Virus record (IMG/VR): IMGVR_UViG_3300017593_000150
Location: 43,190-107,189 of that record
Strand: one strand, 5' to 3'
Source of the DNA: a virus
Length of the DNA: 64,000 nt
The notes under the pieces are model-generated. The model worked only from the letters and a program-made list of their open reading frames with translations. It was not told the origin of the DNA and did not search any database. The translations under genes were made by a program, and so were the position numbers. Shown here piece by piece: positions 8,933 to 17,234 of the stretch. How positions within the stretch are numbered: the first letter of the stretch is position 1; each line of letters starts with the position of its first letter.

Positions 8933-10121
8933 CGCTTTAACCTGTTATTTTTCTTGACCCTTTCGGGCAAGTAGTACAACTACTTCCCTACGTCACCGTA
9001 GGGGTCGGACTGTCGTATACACTAACCAGATCCTGAAAGAGGTTAGTGTCCTCTACGCTCAGTCTCTGCAGCCGCAGTTCGCTATTCAACTCTCTTTTGG
9101 GTCCCCGTCTTCTCTCGGGCGGATTTAATTCATTAAATTTCGTCCAGAAAAACTGATATAGAACTTCCTTCAAATCTTTCTTCCTCCGCCCAAGAGGCAA
9201 AGCTAACGCAATTGTAGCTAACATTCGTTTATCGTCCGGAAGAAACAAATGGACCCTTTCTAAAACACGTTTCGCTTGTCGACCTCTAACTACAACCTCA
9301 CCTTTCTTCCTTGAAGTTCTGATTCTCTGAAGGGCATCTTTAACGTCTTTATCATTAACCATTACGACTAACTCAGGAAAGTACGACAAGTACCGCCGTT
9401 CCTTCGAACCTCCCCAAACGCGTAAAATCATAATCTTCTTAATACACCTCGCAACCTTTTGAGCTAGGTCATCGTCCCACAGAGTCGCGCGAACTGCTTG
9501 CTGGGGGTTGACAACGGTAATCCACTTATAAGAGTGAAACGGAATTAGTGGGTCTCCTATGTACTCGAAGAAATCTAGGGCACAATCTTGATGTAACCTA
9601 AAAATCGGTCCTGTTGGGGTTTGGACAACCGTCCCATACAAGCCCAACTCTTCAAAGCACCTAACTATCTCTTTCACCTCGGGAACCGCCCAACTATTTA
9701 AGCACATAGTCGGGCTATTCTCAATAACAGTACCATCACCACAATAAGCAACGTTCAAAGTAGTAGGCGTCCATCTAAAATCTTTGGGAAGCTTTTTCTT
9801 TTTATCATCATACCAACGATAGTGAAGATTCTTCATAACAGGAGCTTTATATCCAACAACTCTGTAAGAGATAAATTTCTTCCCAAATCCAATACGTACT
9901 TGTTCTCTAATAGAACAGGAAATAACAGGACGAAGAAGGTTACAAACTTGCTCTGCGTACAAACGCTTGGTCGTCCCCAACTCGAACCTATAGTCACCAG
10001 CCTTACAATAAGCAATATGCCCATCACTGAAAATTAATCCATCTAAAATCTCATTTAGCTGAGTGGATACCATTGTGTTTCCCCGTTGATCAGCAGAGGT
10101 TTTACGGGCCCAGTGTCACTT
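8933..10121 (-). mobile_element. Group I intron in the tail tube gene
   Basis: A 1,189-nt insertion separates the two exons of the tail tube gene. The exon 1 end CGGGCCU can pair with GGGCCCG eleven bases inside the intron. This forms a seven-pair P1 helix whose last pair, at the 5' splice site, is the U-G wobble that defines group I introns. The only in-frame 3' junction ending in G is at 8933, giving exon 2 as GGT GTG CTT. The 3' end holds two short hairpins (GTAG…CTAC and CTTGCCC-GAAA-GGG…CAAG). The P3-P8 core was not fully traced and must overlap homing endonuclease codons. Confidence 0.75.
8988..10073 (-). CDS. LAGLIDADG-type homing endonuclease (intron-encoded)
   Basis: A 361-residue protein encoded wholly inside the predicted tail tube intron. 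Near the N-terminus it has LDGLIFSDG, a clear LAGLIDADG variant, and a second weaker copy, LNVAYCGDG, near residue 115, as expected for a one-chain two-motif enzyme. The C-terminal part is Lys/Arg-rich. Such enzymes cut the intronless allele so that repair copies the intron. The ribosome site before the ATG at 10073 is weak (GGGGA), usual for intron ORFs. Its 3' end probably overlaps the ribozyme core. Confidence 0.75.
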   Translation of the reverse strand: MVSTQLNEILDGLIFSDGHIAYCKAGDYRFELGTTKRLYAEQVCNLLRPVISCSIREQVRIGFGKKFISYRVVGYKAPVMKNLHYRWYDDKKKKLPKDFRWTPTTLNVAYCGDGTVIENSPTMCLNSWAVPEVKEIVRCFEELGLYGTVVQTPTGPIFRLHQDCALDFFEYIGDPLIPFHSYKWITVVNPQQAVRATLWDDDLAQKVARCIKKIMILRVWGGSKERRYLSYFPELVVMVNDKDVKDALQRIRTSRKKGEVVVRGRQAKRVLERVHLFLPDDKRMLATIALALPLGRRKKDLKEVLYQFFWTKFNELNPPERRRGPKRELNSELRLQRLSVEDTNLFQDLVSVYDSPTPTVT

Positions 10122-10166
10122 AGGCCCGAAACTCAATCTTTTGGTGTTATAAGTTGGTGTGTTCAT
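10122..10166 (-). CDS. Major tail tube protein, exon 1
   Basis: A strong ribosome site (GAGGAGGTGAG, 8 bases before the ATG at 10166) drives a frame that ends after 16 codons, at TGA. Its first 15 residues, MNTPTYNTKRLSFGP, are the typical beginning of a phage major tail protein. The frame breaks at the predicted 5' splice site after CCT. An otherwise orphan ribosome site with a 16-codon frame is itself evidence for splicing to exon 2 at 8932. Confidence 0.78.
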
Positions 10167-10217
10167 TTACAATTCTCACCTCCTCAAATTAAGTGTGTAC
10201 CTCAACAACCTAACTCA

Positions 10218-10454
10218 CTACAAGTACTTCTCCAGTTCGATCACAGCAGGTTCACTCATCTTCATCGCTTTCGCCATAACTTCATTAACTTTACCACACT
10301 TACGACACAAACACTTTATCAACGAAGCTCCTCTTATAACATTTACGTAAAAGTATAAGTCCTTATACTTGATACGCAAGATGTCTGTACCATCCAGGTA
10401 ACCTAGGACGGCCCCACAACTTGAGCACTTCCAAGCACTAGATTGGTTGCTCAA
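10218..10454 (-). CDS. Small zinc-ribbon protein (Com-like)
   Basis: A ~78-residue protein with CSSCG near the N-terminus and CRKCGK about 45 residues later, a two-knuckle zinc ribbon. It resembles the Com-type small zinc-finger translational regulators of Mu-like phages, but that is only a shape match. The TTG at 10454 is chosen as start because it follows GAGGT and places the frame just inside the end of the preceding gene (16-nt overlap). It lies between the tail terminator and tail tube genes, so it could act on tail gene expression. Confidence 0.5.
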   Translation of the reverse strand: MSNQSSAWKCSSCGAVLGYLDGTDILRIKYKDLYFYVNVIRGASLIKCLCRKCGKVNEVMAKAMKMSEPAVIELEKYL

Positions 10455-10866
10455 TGCCTTGTACCTCGAACTCAACTTTAATTGTTCTAACCATCTCTTC
10501 CTTAGGAAGAGACCACGTGACTCTTTTAACACTACCTGAATAGTAGGTATGGGTAGTATTATTTCTTCGCTCCAATTGATCTTGCAACTTATTACCTAAC
10601 TTCCGGATCAGGCTCGAAGCCACATCTTCACCTATCTCAAAAGATAACTCAACGAGTAACGTTCCAGTACACCGAAAGAAAACCTTCTCTTGACTTGAAA
10701 CCTCTTCCATTTTCAAGTAAGTAGAAGGAGTAACGCGATCCTCTGGTAAGGAGGAAACTATCACCGGAGCTCTAATCAACCCCAAATTATACGTTTGATC
10801 CAAATCCGTCAAAACGGACTCAATCTTACTACTCAAATCCGACTGAACTTCGTGCAAATAAATCAT
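10438..10866 (-). CDS. Tail terminator / head-tail joining protein
   Basis: A 142-residue soluble alpha/beta protein in the usual slot of the tail terminator (minor tail U/gp17-like), between the gp10-like neck protein and the tail tube. It starts with 'MIYLHEVQSDLSSKIESVL', like many phage tail-completion proteins that open with a helix, and ends 'VEFEVQGIEQPI'. Assignment is mainly from gene order. Confidence 0.55.
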   Translation of the reverse strand: MIYLHEVQSDLSSKIESVLTDLDQTYNLGLIRAPVIVSSLPEDRVTPSTYLKMEEVSSQEKVFFRCTGTLLVELSFEIGEDVASSLIRKLGNKLQDQLERRNNTTHTYYSGSVKRVTWSLPKEEMVRTIKVEFEVQGIEQPI

Positions 10867-10872
10867 ACTATC

Positions 10873-11250
10873 CTACTCCCAAATCTCCCTCAATCGATCT
10901 GAAGCCCTTTGGAGAGCAGCCGCAATAAAGTCTCGAGGGATCATCCGCCTTGTACCTTTAGTCACATATTTTAGATGGGGTGCTTTACCAGTGTCAAAAG
11001 CAATTCCGTCGCGATTCTTACGAATCGAAGCCTTTAAACGTCCAGTACGAATATGAACCAAAGGGGACAAGTTAGTAGGACGTCGCCTTGAGTAAGGATG
11101 TCCTCGTCTGCGTAACTCCTCGTTAGAAAGAGGTTCACCACTAACGAGTCGAATAACCTCCTCAAATATCACATCGATGGACTTTTGCTTCCTTCTCTCA
11201 AGGTCATCGTAAATCTTCGAAACAGAAGGTAATCGAATTAACAGTCTCAT
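10873..11250 (-). CDS. HK97 gp10-like neck / tail completion protein
   Basis: A 125-residue basic protein with the hallmark 'HIRTGRLKASIRKN' of the HK97 gp10 family, followed by a region ending in basic and acidic helices. These proteins form part of the head-tail neck. Its ATG overlaps the previous stop as ATGA, so the neck genes are coupled. Length matches the family. Confidence 0.75.
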   Translation of the reverse strand: MRLLIRLPSVSKIYDDLERRKQKSIDVIFEEVIRLVSGEPLSNEELRRRGHPYSRRRPTNLSPLVHIRTGRLKASIRKNRDGIAFDTGKAPHLKYVTKGTRRMIPRDFIAAALQRASDRLREIWE

Positions 11251-11828
11251 CGTTCTCTTATCCGTACAACATCAAGTTCCCAATGATGCAATCTACCTCT
11301 TCGATCAAAAGCTTGCTGTGCCTCTACTACAGAAAAAGTCTCGTTCGTTTCTTGGTCAATCAGTACATCGTCAGAGCGAATTTCAACTCCGGGTAAACAC
11401 ACCATTACACTCGAAGAGACTAACGTAACACGACCAAACTCATCCGTTCCTATAGCCCTTCTAGTAGTATAAACCGCGCCGGTGACTTGTCCTATGTCAA
11501 GACCAACTTCTTCGGTGGTATAAATCGAAAGGGAACCATCCTGAGTACACGTAACGTACTCCAGCCCAGGAAACTTATTTGACGTAAGAGACGCGCTAAA
11601 CTTAGTTAAAGTAAGAGTTTCAGTTACAGAGGCCCCGACTAACGTGCACAACACGCTCGGTGTATCTCCTAACCAGGTCAATCGCAACGTAGCTTCAGGA
11701 TGTATTTGCGAAATGTTCAAAGCAGTAGGAACTCCTCTTTTGCAAGATAACTCCACTGTAACACAAGTGGTATACCGACGAACCGTGTAAACACGCTGTC
11801 TGTAATGAAAGCCAACGAGATTGGTCAT
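11247..11828 (-). CDS. Probable head-tail stopper / closure protein
   Basis: A 193-residue beta-rich protein between the glycosyltransferase and the gp10-like gene. Overlaps are ATGA at both ends. The C-terminal part (…VCLPGVEIRSDDVLIDQETNETFSV…) resembles head closure (stopper) proteins, in which a small beta barrel ends with a conserved 'GD.I' turn. I cannot name the family with certainty; the call comes from gene order between connector and neck. Confidence 0.5.
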   Translation of the reverse strand: MTNLVGFHYRQRVYTVRRYTTCVTVELSCKRGVPTALNISQIHPEATLRLTWLGDTPSVLCTLVGASVTETLTLTKFSASLTSNKFPGLEYVTCTQDGSLSIYTTEEVGLDIGQVTGAVYTTRRAIGTDEFGRVTLVSSSVMVCLPGVEIRSDDVLIDQETNETFSVVEAQQAFDRRGRLHHWELDVVRIRER

Positions 11829-13717
11829 CTCACAATATACCTTTTGGTGTACTCTTTCAAAGGTCCGTAAACCTTCTTAATAGCATTCACCATAGGATGT
11901 TGAGGTGGCACAACTTCGAGGGTCCTCTCAATTGCCTCGAGTGCTTTTTGACAATATACTCTCGAAACTTCGTACTGTGCAAGGGCAAAACTCGGATGGA
12001 GAGAAGTTGCTTGAAGGAGGAGTTTGAGCGCTACGTCCAAATTTTCAGGATGCTCTTCATACTCGTTCAACAGATCGAGCGCGAGATTAAAATACGGTAA
12101 GGGGTTTTCCGGTTCCTCCTCTAACTGCATGTTGATCAACTCTCGATAAAAAGAGAGTTTCTCTTTCATGCGTGGGGACAGAAATCCTAGGTGGTAAATC
12201 ACTACATCATTAACTCGTGATACAACACGGTTCTCCTCAGTAGCGCAGCGTTCAAACGTCTCGTGAACCCGATTTGAGTAGTACCAAGTTCGTGGGTTCT
12301 TAACCAAACGAATGGCATCTTGATAGATGACCGTCCCCTCTTGCGGAGTTAAATTGTGCACCTGAAGCTGGACCGCGTCTGTATTCTCAGGTGTTTCCAA
12401 CATCACTGCGTAAATCTGCTTATAGTCAACAATTTCGTCCAGGTCCTGTTGAAGGAGCCAAGTGCCGTTCGCCCTCTGTAAGTACAAATTCCGCGCTTTA
12501 GAGAAGTCTTTATCTAATTTAGTCTCTAACACCTCAGCTCCAAAGCGCTTTGCAAAAGACAGAGATTCATCTTGAGAACCGGTGTCTACCAAAATCACCT
12601 GTTGAGCAAAAGGAAGAGCAGTGCCCAAATACGTGGGGAGGTTTTTCATTTCGTCCTTCATAATCGTTGCAATAGTCAAGGTAGGAGTACGAAGTCTCGC
12701 AATAGAACAATTGTCGGGTAAGTCATTAACCTTCTTGATAATGGGCACATTAACTGGGCGTAGGCCTTCATAAGGAAGCTGTTGCCCGTAGTAAGGATTA
12801 ATCAAAATACGCGGGGCAATCTTTTCAAAGGAAGCAAAAGCCCTAATTTCCCAAGTAACTTGATCTTTCAAATATCGATTATCCGACCAAGTCCGTAGTA
12901 CAGGAAATTGGTACGCGAAAACAAACGGATCAGGATTGTCACACATCCTTTGCAATTGCTCAAGGGTAAAAATATCGGCAAAATCCTCACCCTCTCTCAG
13001 AACAAAAATCAACTTTCCCTGATCAATTTCAGGAACGTCTAAAGGAGTGCAAACAATGACATCCTTGAACAAAGATTTCGCAGTAGAGGGGATGTCCTTC
13101 AACCGGCGATATTGATAGATTAATACTGGCTCCAACGGTTGAGTTCTGAACCTCGCGTCAAGTTTCAGATCACTAAAATCCTCTTCCATATCCAAAGTGT
13201 ACATTGGGAGTACATAGCTAAAACGACCTTGCTTCATCAGCTCATAACATACAAGCTGAACAATTCGCTCGTCTTGAAACACCTTCAGAGCTTTCTCAAA
13301 CAGAGTAATAGCCTCCTCTGTTCTGAACGCGAAACACCAAGGGGCAATCCGAGCTAATGCTCCTCTGTCTTTCCTCTTATAGCTCTGTGGTCCCACACCC
13401 TTAGGAAGTCCAGGAACTACAAAACCAACTTCAGGGGAAGAAAGAACTTTCAAAGCCTCACCAAGGAAGTCTAAATTAGAGAGAGCCGCCTTTGGGTGTA
13501 CAAAAACAAAATACTCCGTTTCGACCTTCTCTAATCCAGCAAGTAACTTCCTACCAAAAGTCTTTCCCCCTTCATAAGTACGACAGTTCAAGACTTTGGT
13601 AAGATCTCGTTGATCCTGTCCAACTACAACTAAAGGAATGCCCTCAATGTGAAAAGGTAGTGTAGTGTTCAAAAACGCGACTACATCTTCCGACGTAAAC
13701 GTTACAGCGGTAATCAT
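11825..13717 (-). CDS. Two-domain glycosyltransferase with TPR-like C-terminus
   Basis: A 630-residue protein. Residues ~340-470 are a family 2 glycosyltransferase domain: 'TIATIMKDEMKNL', then 'VILVDTGSQDES' and the DxD-like 'QQDLDEI'. The first ~200 residues look like a second GT-A fold ('YFVFVHPKAALSN'), perhaps degenerate. The end is helical (PLPYFNLALDLL…, FALAQYEVSRVY…) and TPR-like. It sits among connector genes with a strong ribosome site (GGAAGGAGG), so virion protein glycosylation is possible, though the acceptor is unknown. Confidence 0.75.
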   Translation of the reverse strand: MITAVTFTSEDVVAFLNTTLPFHIEGIPLVVVGQDQRDLTKVLNCRTYEGGKTFGRKLLAGLEKVETEYFVFVHPKAALSNLDFLGEALKVLSSPEVGFVVPGLPKGVGPQSYKRKDRGALARIAPWCFAFRTEEAITLFEKALKVFQDERIVQLVCYELMKQGRFSYVLPMYTLDMEEDFSDLKLDARFRTQPLEPVLIYQYRRLKDIPSTAKSLFKDVIVCTPLDVPEIDQGKLIFVLREGEDFADIFTLEQLQRMCDNPDPFVFAYQFPVLRTWSDNRYLKDQVTWEIRAFASFEKIAPRILINPYYGQQLPYEGLRPVNVPIIKKVNDLPDNCSIARLRTPTLTIATIMKDEMKNLPTYLGTALPFAQQVILVDTGSQDESLSFAKRFGAEVLETKLDKDFSKARNLYLQRANGTWLLQQDLDEIVDYKQIYAVMLETPENTDAVQLQVHNLTPQEGTVIYQDAIRLVKNPRTWYYSNRVHETFERCATEENRVVSRVNDVVIYHLGFLSPRMKEKLSFYRELINMQLEEEPENPLPYFNLALDLLNEYEEHPENLDVALKLLLQATSLHPSFALAQYEVSRVYCQKALEAIERTLEVVPPQHPMVNAIKKVYGPLKEYTKRYIVR

Positions 13718-13736
13718 AACAACCTCCTTCCTGTAA

Positions 13737-14552
13737 CTAAACTAATTTACGTTTATACGGAGCGAGTAAACTCCTAACTTCAGTCATTACATCCATCTTC
13801 GCGTCTCTCAAGTAGTTCTCAACGTTACTCAATAAACGGCGACTGGAAAAACCTTCAGATTCCCGCAGGTTATAAAGAGCGGCAACGAGCTTCAAACAGG
13901 CGAGTTTAACCGGAGAAGGGATTTGGGAAAGTCCAAAAGTGTAAGTACATTCAAAGAAACCAGTTTGTGGTACGAAAAACTTAATAAGACCTGTGGACAG
14001 TTCTACAAAATAATCAGTATCCTCAACCAAATCCACACTGTCGAGCTTAATCTCAGTGATTTCAGAAATGGGAAAGTATCTCAGTCCATACTGAGTAGCT
14101 CCCGACAAGAAACAGCGCTCTGTTTCACTAACAGAACCTAATTTCAACTGTGTATACGCCAAAATCGCGGACGAGGCAGCCAAAAGGAGGGCTCTGAGAA
14201 AGGGATCTTCAGAAAAATCATCTACGTGCAAATACTCTTTTACTTCATCTAATGTAACAAGCTCAGTAGTCAACGACGAAACGACATCGAACCTGACTTG
14301 AGAATTGGCTAGAAGGTCTTCATAACCATACTTTCCTCGGCCGATTGCAACGTAGGACCCTAACGTAGCAGAAGGAGTAGTCCAATAAGTCAAATAATGT
14401 CCGCCAGAAAAAACAAGATCAACTACATCCACTTTATTTCCAAAAGGATCGAAAACATCTGCCTGAGGTTGTGAAACAAGGACAGTTTGACCTCCTACAA
14501 CGAAATCAAACTGCAGCCTTATCTCACTCCCGGTGTAAACTTGTTTAAACAT
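13737..14552 (-). CDS. Head-tail connector (gp6/QLRG-like) with N-terminal extension
   Basis: A 271-residue protein. The second half has 'VTLDEVKEYLHVDD', 'LRALLLAASSAILAYT' and a late 'VKLACLKLVAALY', the helical pattern of the DNA-packaging connector family (HK97 gp6-like). The first ~100 residues are a beta-rich domain ('VLVSQPQADVFDPFG') not found in short connectors. Strong ribosome site GAAGGAG. Its end is 20 nt from the glycosyltransferase start. Confidence 0.7.
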   Translation of the reverse strand: MFKQVYTGSEIRLQFDFVVGGQTVLVSQPQADVFDPFGNKVDVVDLVFSGGHYLTYWTTPSATLGSYVAIGRGKYGYEDLLANSQVRFDVVSSLTTELVTLDEVKEYLHVDDFSEDPFLRALLLAASSAILAYTQLKLGSVSETERCFLSGATQYGLRYFPISEITEIKLDSVDLVEDTDYFVELSTGLIKFFVPQTGFFECTYTFGLSQIPSPVKLACLKLVAALYNLRESEGFSSRRLLSNVENYLRDAKMDVMTEVRSLLAPYKRKLV

Positions 14553-14913
14553 TCCTGTCTCCTTCGTTTAAGCAAGCTTTGTAAGTCTCGAGAATCGCCT
14601 CAACTTTCTTCTTACTCATTCGCAAAGTTTTAGAAATCATCGAGACCGAAGCATTTCCGTCTCTATACATTTCAATCACTTTGCGCTCTCGACTCGACTC
14701 TGGGAGAGGAGCCGGAGTAGTATCTACAGACACTTCGACCTTCTTAACCGGTTCACTTTTGGTAACTCGAACAAACCCGTGCATCTCCAAAGTTTGTGCG
14801 GTGTCTTCATACTTCACCTTACACCGCCCCTTATAAACTCGAACTAACTCCCTATACGTGGGCATCTCCCAATATTCACCCTCATAAGGCCCTTTATATT
14901 CTAACTCTATCAC
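14545..14913 (-). CDS. Small protein with C-terminal helix-turn-helix
   Basis: A 122-residue protein. The GTG at 14913 is preferred over the more upstream GTG because it follows GAGGAGG by five bases. The last ~45 residues (VIEMYRDGNASVSMISKTLR…KKKVEAILETY) form a helix-turn-helix similar to resolvase/transposase-type DNA-binding domains. The N-terminal half is a small beta domain. It is the first gene after the capsid terminator. It could be a head completion or regulatory protein; no named family is recognised. Confidence 0.55.
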   Translation of the reverse strand: MIELEYKGPYEGEYWEMPTYRELVRVYKGRCKVKYEDTAQTLEMHGFVRVTKSEPVKKVEVSVDTTPAPLPESSRERKVIEMYRDGNASVSMISKTLRMSKKKVEAILETYKACLNEGDRNV

Positions 14914-14951
14914 AACAACCTCCTCATTACACCACAAGTACTTATAGTAAG

Positions 14952-14980
14952 TTTTTACCGACTTTCCCACAGAAAAGCAA
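14952..14980 (-). promoter_or_regulatory. Possible promoter after the capsid terminator
   Basis: On the minus strand TTGCTT and TAAAAA are separated by exactly 17 bases, in the short gap between the capsid terminator and the next gene. It would restart transcription of connector and tail genes. The -10 match is only four of six, so this is a weak call. Confidence 0.3.
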
Positions 14981-15002
14981 GTACCAACTAGTTAAGAAGC
15001 AA

Positions 15003-15038
15003 CAAAAAACCCCCAACGTCAACACGTTGAGGGTTTTT
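15003..15038 (-). terminator. Rho-independent terminator after the major capsid gene
   Basis: The minus strand reads CCCTCAACG, a short loop, CGTTGGGGG and then TTTTTT, 24 bases after the capsid stop. A run of A on the 5' side gives T's on the other strand, so it may also work in reverse. A terminator here would keep capsid mRNA far more abundant than the downstream connector and tail mRNA. Confidence 0.85.
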
Positions 15039-15061
15039 ATACTACTTCTTAACTGAACTAA

Positions 15062-16012
15062 TTACCTGATACCTACAATGCACGAAATTGCTTGAGGATC
15101 TCTGGCTACCAACACCTCATCAGCGAAGATATCAAACTTATCATACTGACTACTTTCCTTAGCCAGCGGTTGAACGGTTAGCGGGGTCAACTCAGAGACG
15201 AATACTTTGCTTGTATCAACTACAAACAGAGTACTCAAATTACCTCCTGTGAGAGAAGTAATTGTAGCACCGCTAGCACTCACCTGCTGAGTATCCGGAA
15301 TCTGGTTGCTAACCAAAATAGGAACCTCGTTATAACTCAAAACCTCAAATCCACCTTTCACCTTCACCATGTTAATGAACCTTTGCTGTGCCTGGAGCAA
15401 TGCCCTAATCCTTCTACGGGTCCTCTTTGAACATACGATCAAACTGGGCATACCACGAATGGCGTCCAAAGCCTGATCCAGCAGTGCCAGAGTTAAATCA
15501 CCACCTGTGTTGTCGGACCCAGCAGGAATAATATTCGAGGAATCGCACAGCTTGTACAGTCCGTCAAACTCCTTAGCGTTGGCGCTGGAGTCTCCCCAAC
15601 AAATAGCATACTCCTCTTTATCTTTGAAATCCTCTGCCTTCGCCTCCATCTCAGCTGTTAGAATATCAACGTACTTAGAACCGATAGCGCGCGCCTTACG
15701 AGTAACCTTCCCTTGTGTTCCGATAGTCTTATAAAGGAACTCGACCTGTTCATAAGTACCGGTTTCTTCATCAAAAGAATCAGTATCAGCATAGAACGCA
15801 GCCTTAGCAGCACCAGGGGTTCTACGATTGATGTAAACCCCTGCACCAGAACCGGGTTTCCTAGGTATATTCTGTCTCAGCGGGTTAAGGTGCTCGACCA
15901 TCTGGGTGATGATCTTATCAACTTCCTTCGGCAGGATATCAGCGATACCTTCATAACCGCCACCAGTATTCTCTGCTAATGCCCTTCGAAGTTCAGATAT
16001 AGGATTCAACAT
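15062..16012 (-). CDS. Major capsid protein (HK97-like)
   Basis: A 316-residue protein right after the protease-scaffold gene, with overlapping TAATG and a perfect ribosome site (AAAGGAGGTGA). It shows HK97-fold features: a helical start, 'VEFLYKTIGTQGKVTRKAR', 'KEEYAICWGD', 'ALDAIRGMPSLIVCSKRTRR' (spine helix then loop) and a C-terminal 'PQAISCIVGIR'. A strong terminator follows. Cleavage of the N-terminal arm by the upstream protease is likely but no site was defined. Confidence 0.88.
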   Translation of the reverse strand: MLNPISELRRALAENTGGGYEGIADILPKEVDKIITQMVEHLNPLRQNIPRKPGSGAGVYINRRTPGAAKAAFYADTDSFDEETGTYEQVEFLYKTIGTQGKVTRKARAIGSKYVDILTAEMEAKAEDFKDKEEYAICWGDSSANAKEFDGLYKLCDSSNIIPAGSDNTGGDLTLALLDQALDAIRGMPSLIVCSKRTRRRIRALLQAQQRFINMVKVKGGFEVLSYNEVPILVSNQIPDTQQVSASGATITSLTGGNLSTLFVVDTSKVFVSELTPLTVQPLAKESSQYDKFDIFADEVLVARDPQAISCIVGIR

Positions 16013-16590
16013 TACTTTTCACCTCCTTTATACTTTTCTGTGAAATCCCACAGCATCCTCATCTTCTCAGAAGGATCTGCGTTTTTGTACTCTTCCGACT
16101 CGAGAAACTGCCGGATTGCATCCTCGGGAGCCTCTTCAGACCTCTCGCCACGAACAACTACAGTTTCCTTCAACTCCTTAACTTCATCAGTAAGAGCCCG
16201 AACACTTTCGAGCACTTCTTGCATCGGCTCCTCCGCATTCTCTTCAAGATCGAGCTCCTCTACACTCTCTTCAATCTCTGCAGACTTTTTTGCAGGGTAG
16301 GGATAAGGATAGGGGTAAGGATATTTTTCCAACTTGTCCAAAATCTTCTTAAGCATCTCCATCGCCTCATCCAACTTCTTCATAACAGCATCTAAATTCG
16401 CGGCCTTAAGAAGTTCGTCCGCCCGCTCAACCAACGCAGAAACACGCTCATCAAGGTCTAGTAACAGTTCAAGCTGACTGGATTCCACTGCCTCAATCAA
16501 CTCCTCAGTTCCTTCCTCTTCTTCAAGAGCTTCCTCTTCCTTCTCCTCAAGCTCCTGCTCCTCTAGCTCTTTCATTTCCTTATCACTCAT
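16012..16590 (-). CDS. Scaffold protein from an internal start
   Basis: Inside the protease gene, AAGGAGGTGACAAA precedes an in-frame ATG at 16590 (MSDKEMKELEEQEL…). The ribosome site is a perfect match to the 16S rRNA tail and lies exactly at the protease-scaffold boundary. The product would be a free 192-residue acidic coiled-coil scaffold, as in lambda C/Nu3. This is inference from signal strength and position. Confidence 0.7.
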   Translation of the reverse strand: MSDKEMKELEEQELEEKEEEALEEEEGTEELIEAVESSQLELLLDLDERVSALVERADELLKAANLDAVMKKLDEAMEMLKKILDKLEKYPYPYPYPYPAKKSAEIEESVEELDLEENAEEPMQEVLESVRALTDEVKELKETVVVRGERSEEAPEDAIRQFLESEEYKNADPSEKMRMLWDFTEKYKGGEK

Positions 16591-17157
16591 TTTGTCACCT
16601 CCTTGTTCTGAATTAACATCCCTTTGTAAGGGGACGAAGTCATTATCGCTCGCACTCCTTTGTACATACCACGATTGAATCTCTGCTTCATCAACAGCAG
16701 GTACGGAAACAACAGATACCTCAAGCAACTTCAAGTTATCAACAACTGACGTGGACCTTCCAGTATTCTCATCCCACTCTTCATGAGAAGCTAAAATCCG
16801 TCCGCGGATCGAGAACTTGTTCAACGTTCCTGATTTGATCTTCTCCTGAATCTCTTGCTCTGTCTTATCAATTACAGCAATTGTAAACAACCCCTTATTA
16901 TCCAACTTCACCTCATGAATGCGGCCAATAGGGCGATTTTGATCATGATTGAACAACACTGTGCTTCTCTTCTTCAGGTCCTCAGCAGCGTTAGACAATG
17001 CCTTCCTAGATATGACAGCATTATCCAAACCTTTATCATAAGTTGTAGCATAACCTGCGATCACCAACTCCCCCGGATTAGCAATCTTCTCGGAAACCTC
17101 AGCTGGAGCGCGAATGAATTCTGGATTTAACTGAAACAAGCCGTTCTCAAACCTCAT
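16012..17157 (-). CDS. Prohead serine protease fused to scaffold
   Basis: A 381-residue protein. Residues ~1-165 are a caudoviral prohead protease (S78-like): 'GYATTYDKG', the catalytic His in 'LFNHD', the Ser in 'NKFSIRG', then 'LLEVSVVSVPA'. The C-terminal part is acidic and coiled-coil, as in scaffolds, with a YPYPYPYPYP stretch near residue 275. The ATG at 17157 is chosen because GGAAGGAGGTG lies just before it; the longer frame start has no such site. A second start inside this gene gives scaffold alone (separate entry). Confidence 0.85.
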   Translation of the reverse strand: MRFENGLFQLNPEFIRAPAEVSEKIANPGELVIAGYATTYDKGLDNAVISRKALSNAAEDLKKRSTVLFNHDQNRPIGRIHEVKLDNKGLFTIAVIDKTEQEIQEKIKSGTLNKFSIRGRILASHEEWDENTGRSTSVVDNLKLLEVSVVSVPAVDEAEIQSWYVQRSASDNDFVPLQRDVNSEQGGDKMSDKEMKELEEQELEEKEEEALEEEEGTEELIEAVESSQLELLLDLDERVSALVERADELLKAANLDAVMKKLDEAMEMLKKILDKLEKYPYPYPYPYPAKKSAEIEESVEELDLEENAEEPMQEVLESVRALTDEVKELKETVVVRGERSEEAPEDAIRQFLESEEYKNADPSEKMRMLWDFTEKYKGGEK

Positions 17158-17234
17158 CTTGCACCTCCTTCCTGTTCCAAATTTTTTCCATAATAAAGTC
17201 ACAGGGAACCTAAATTTGGGCAAGGGGTCCACGG

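Noticed and set aside
10086-10358. 90-codon plus-strand frame across tail tube exon 1
   Set aside because: No start signal; lies opposite the intron 5' end, exon 1 and the zinc-ribbon gene.
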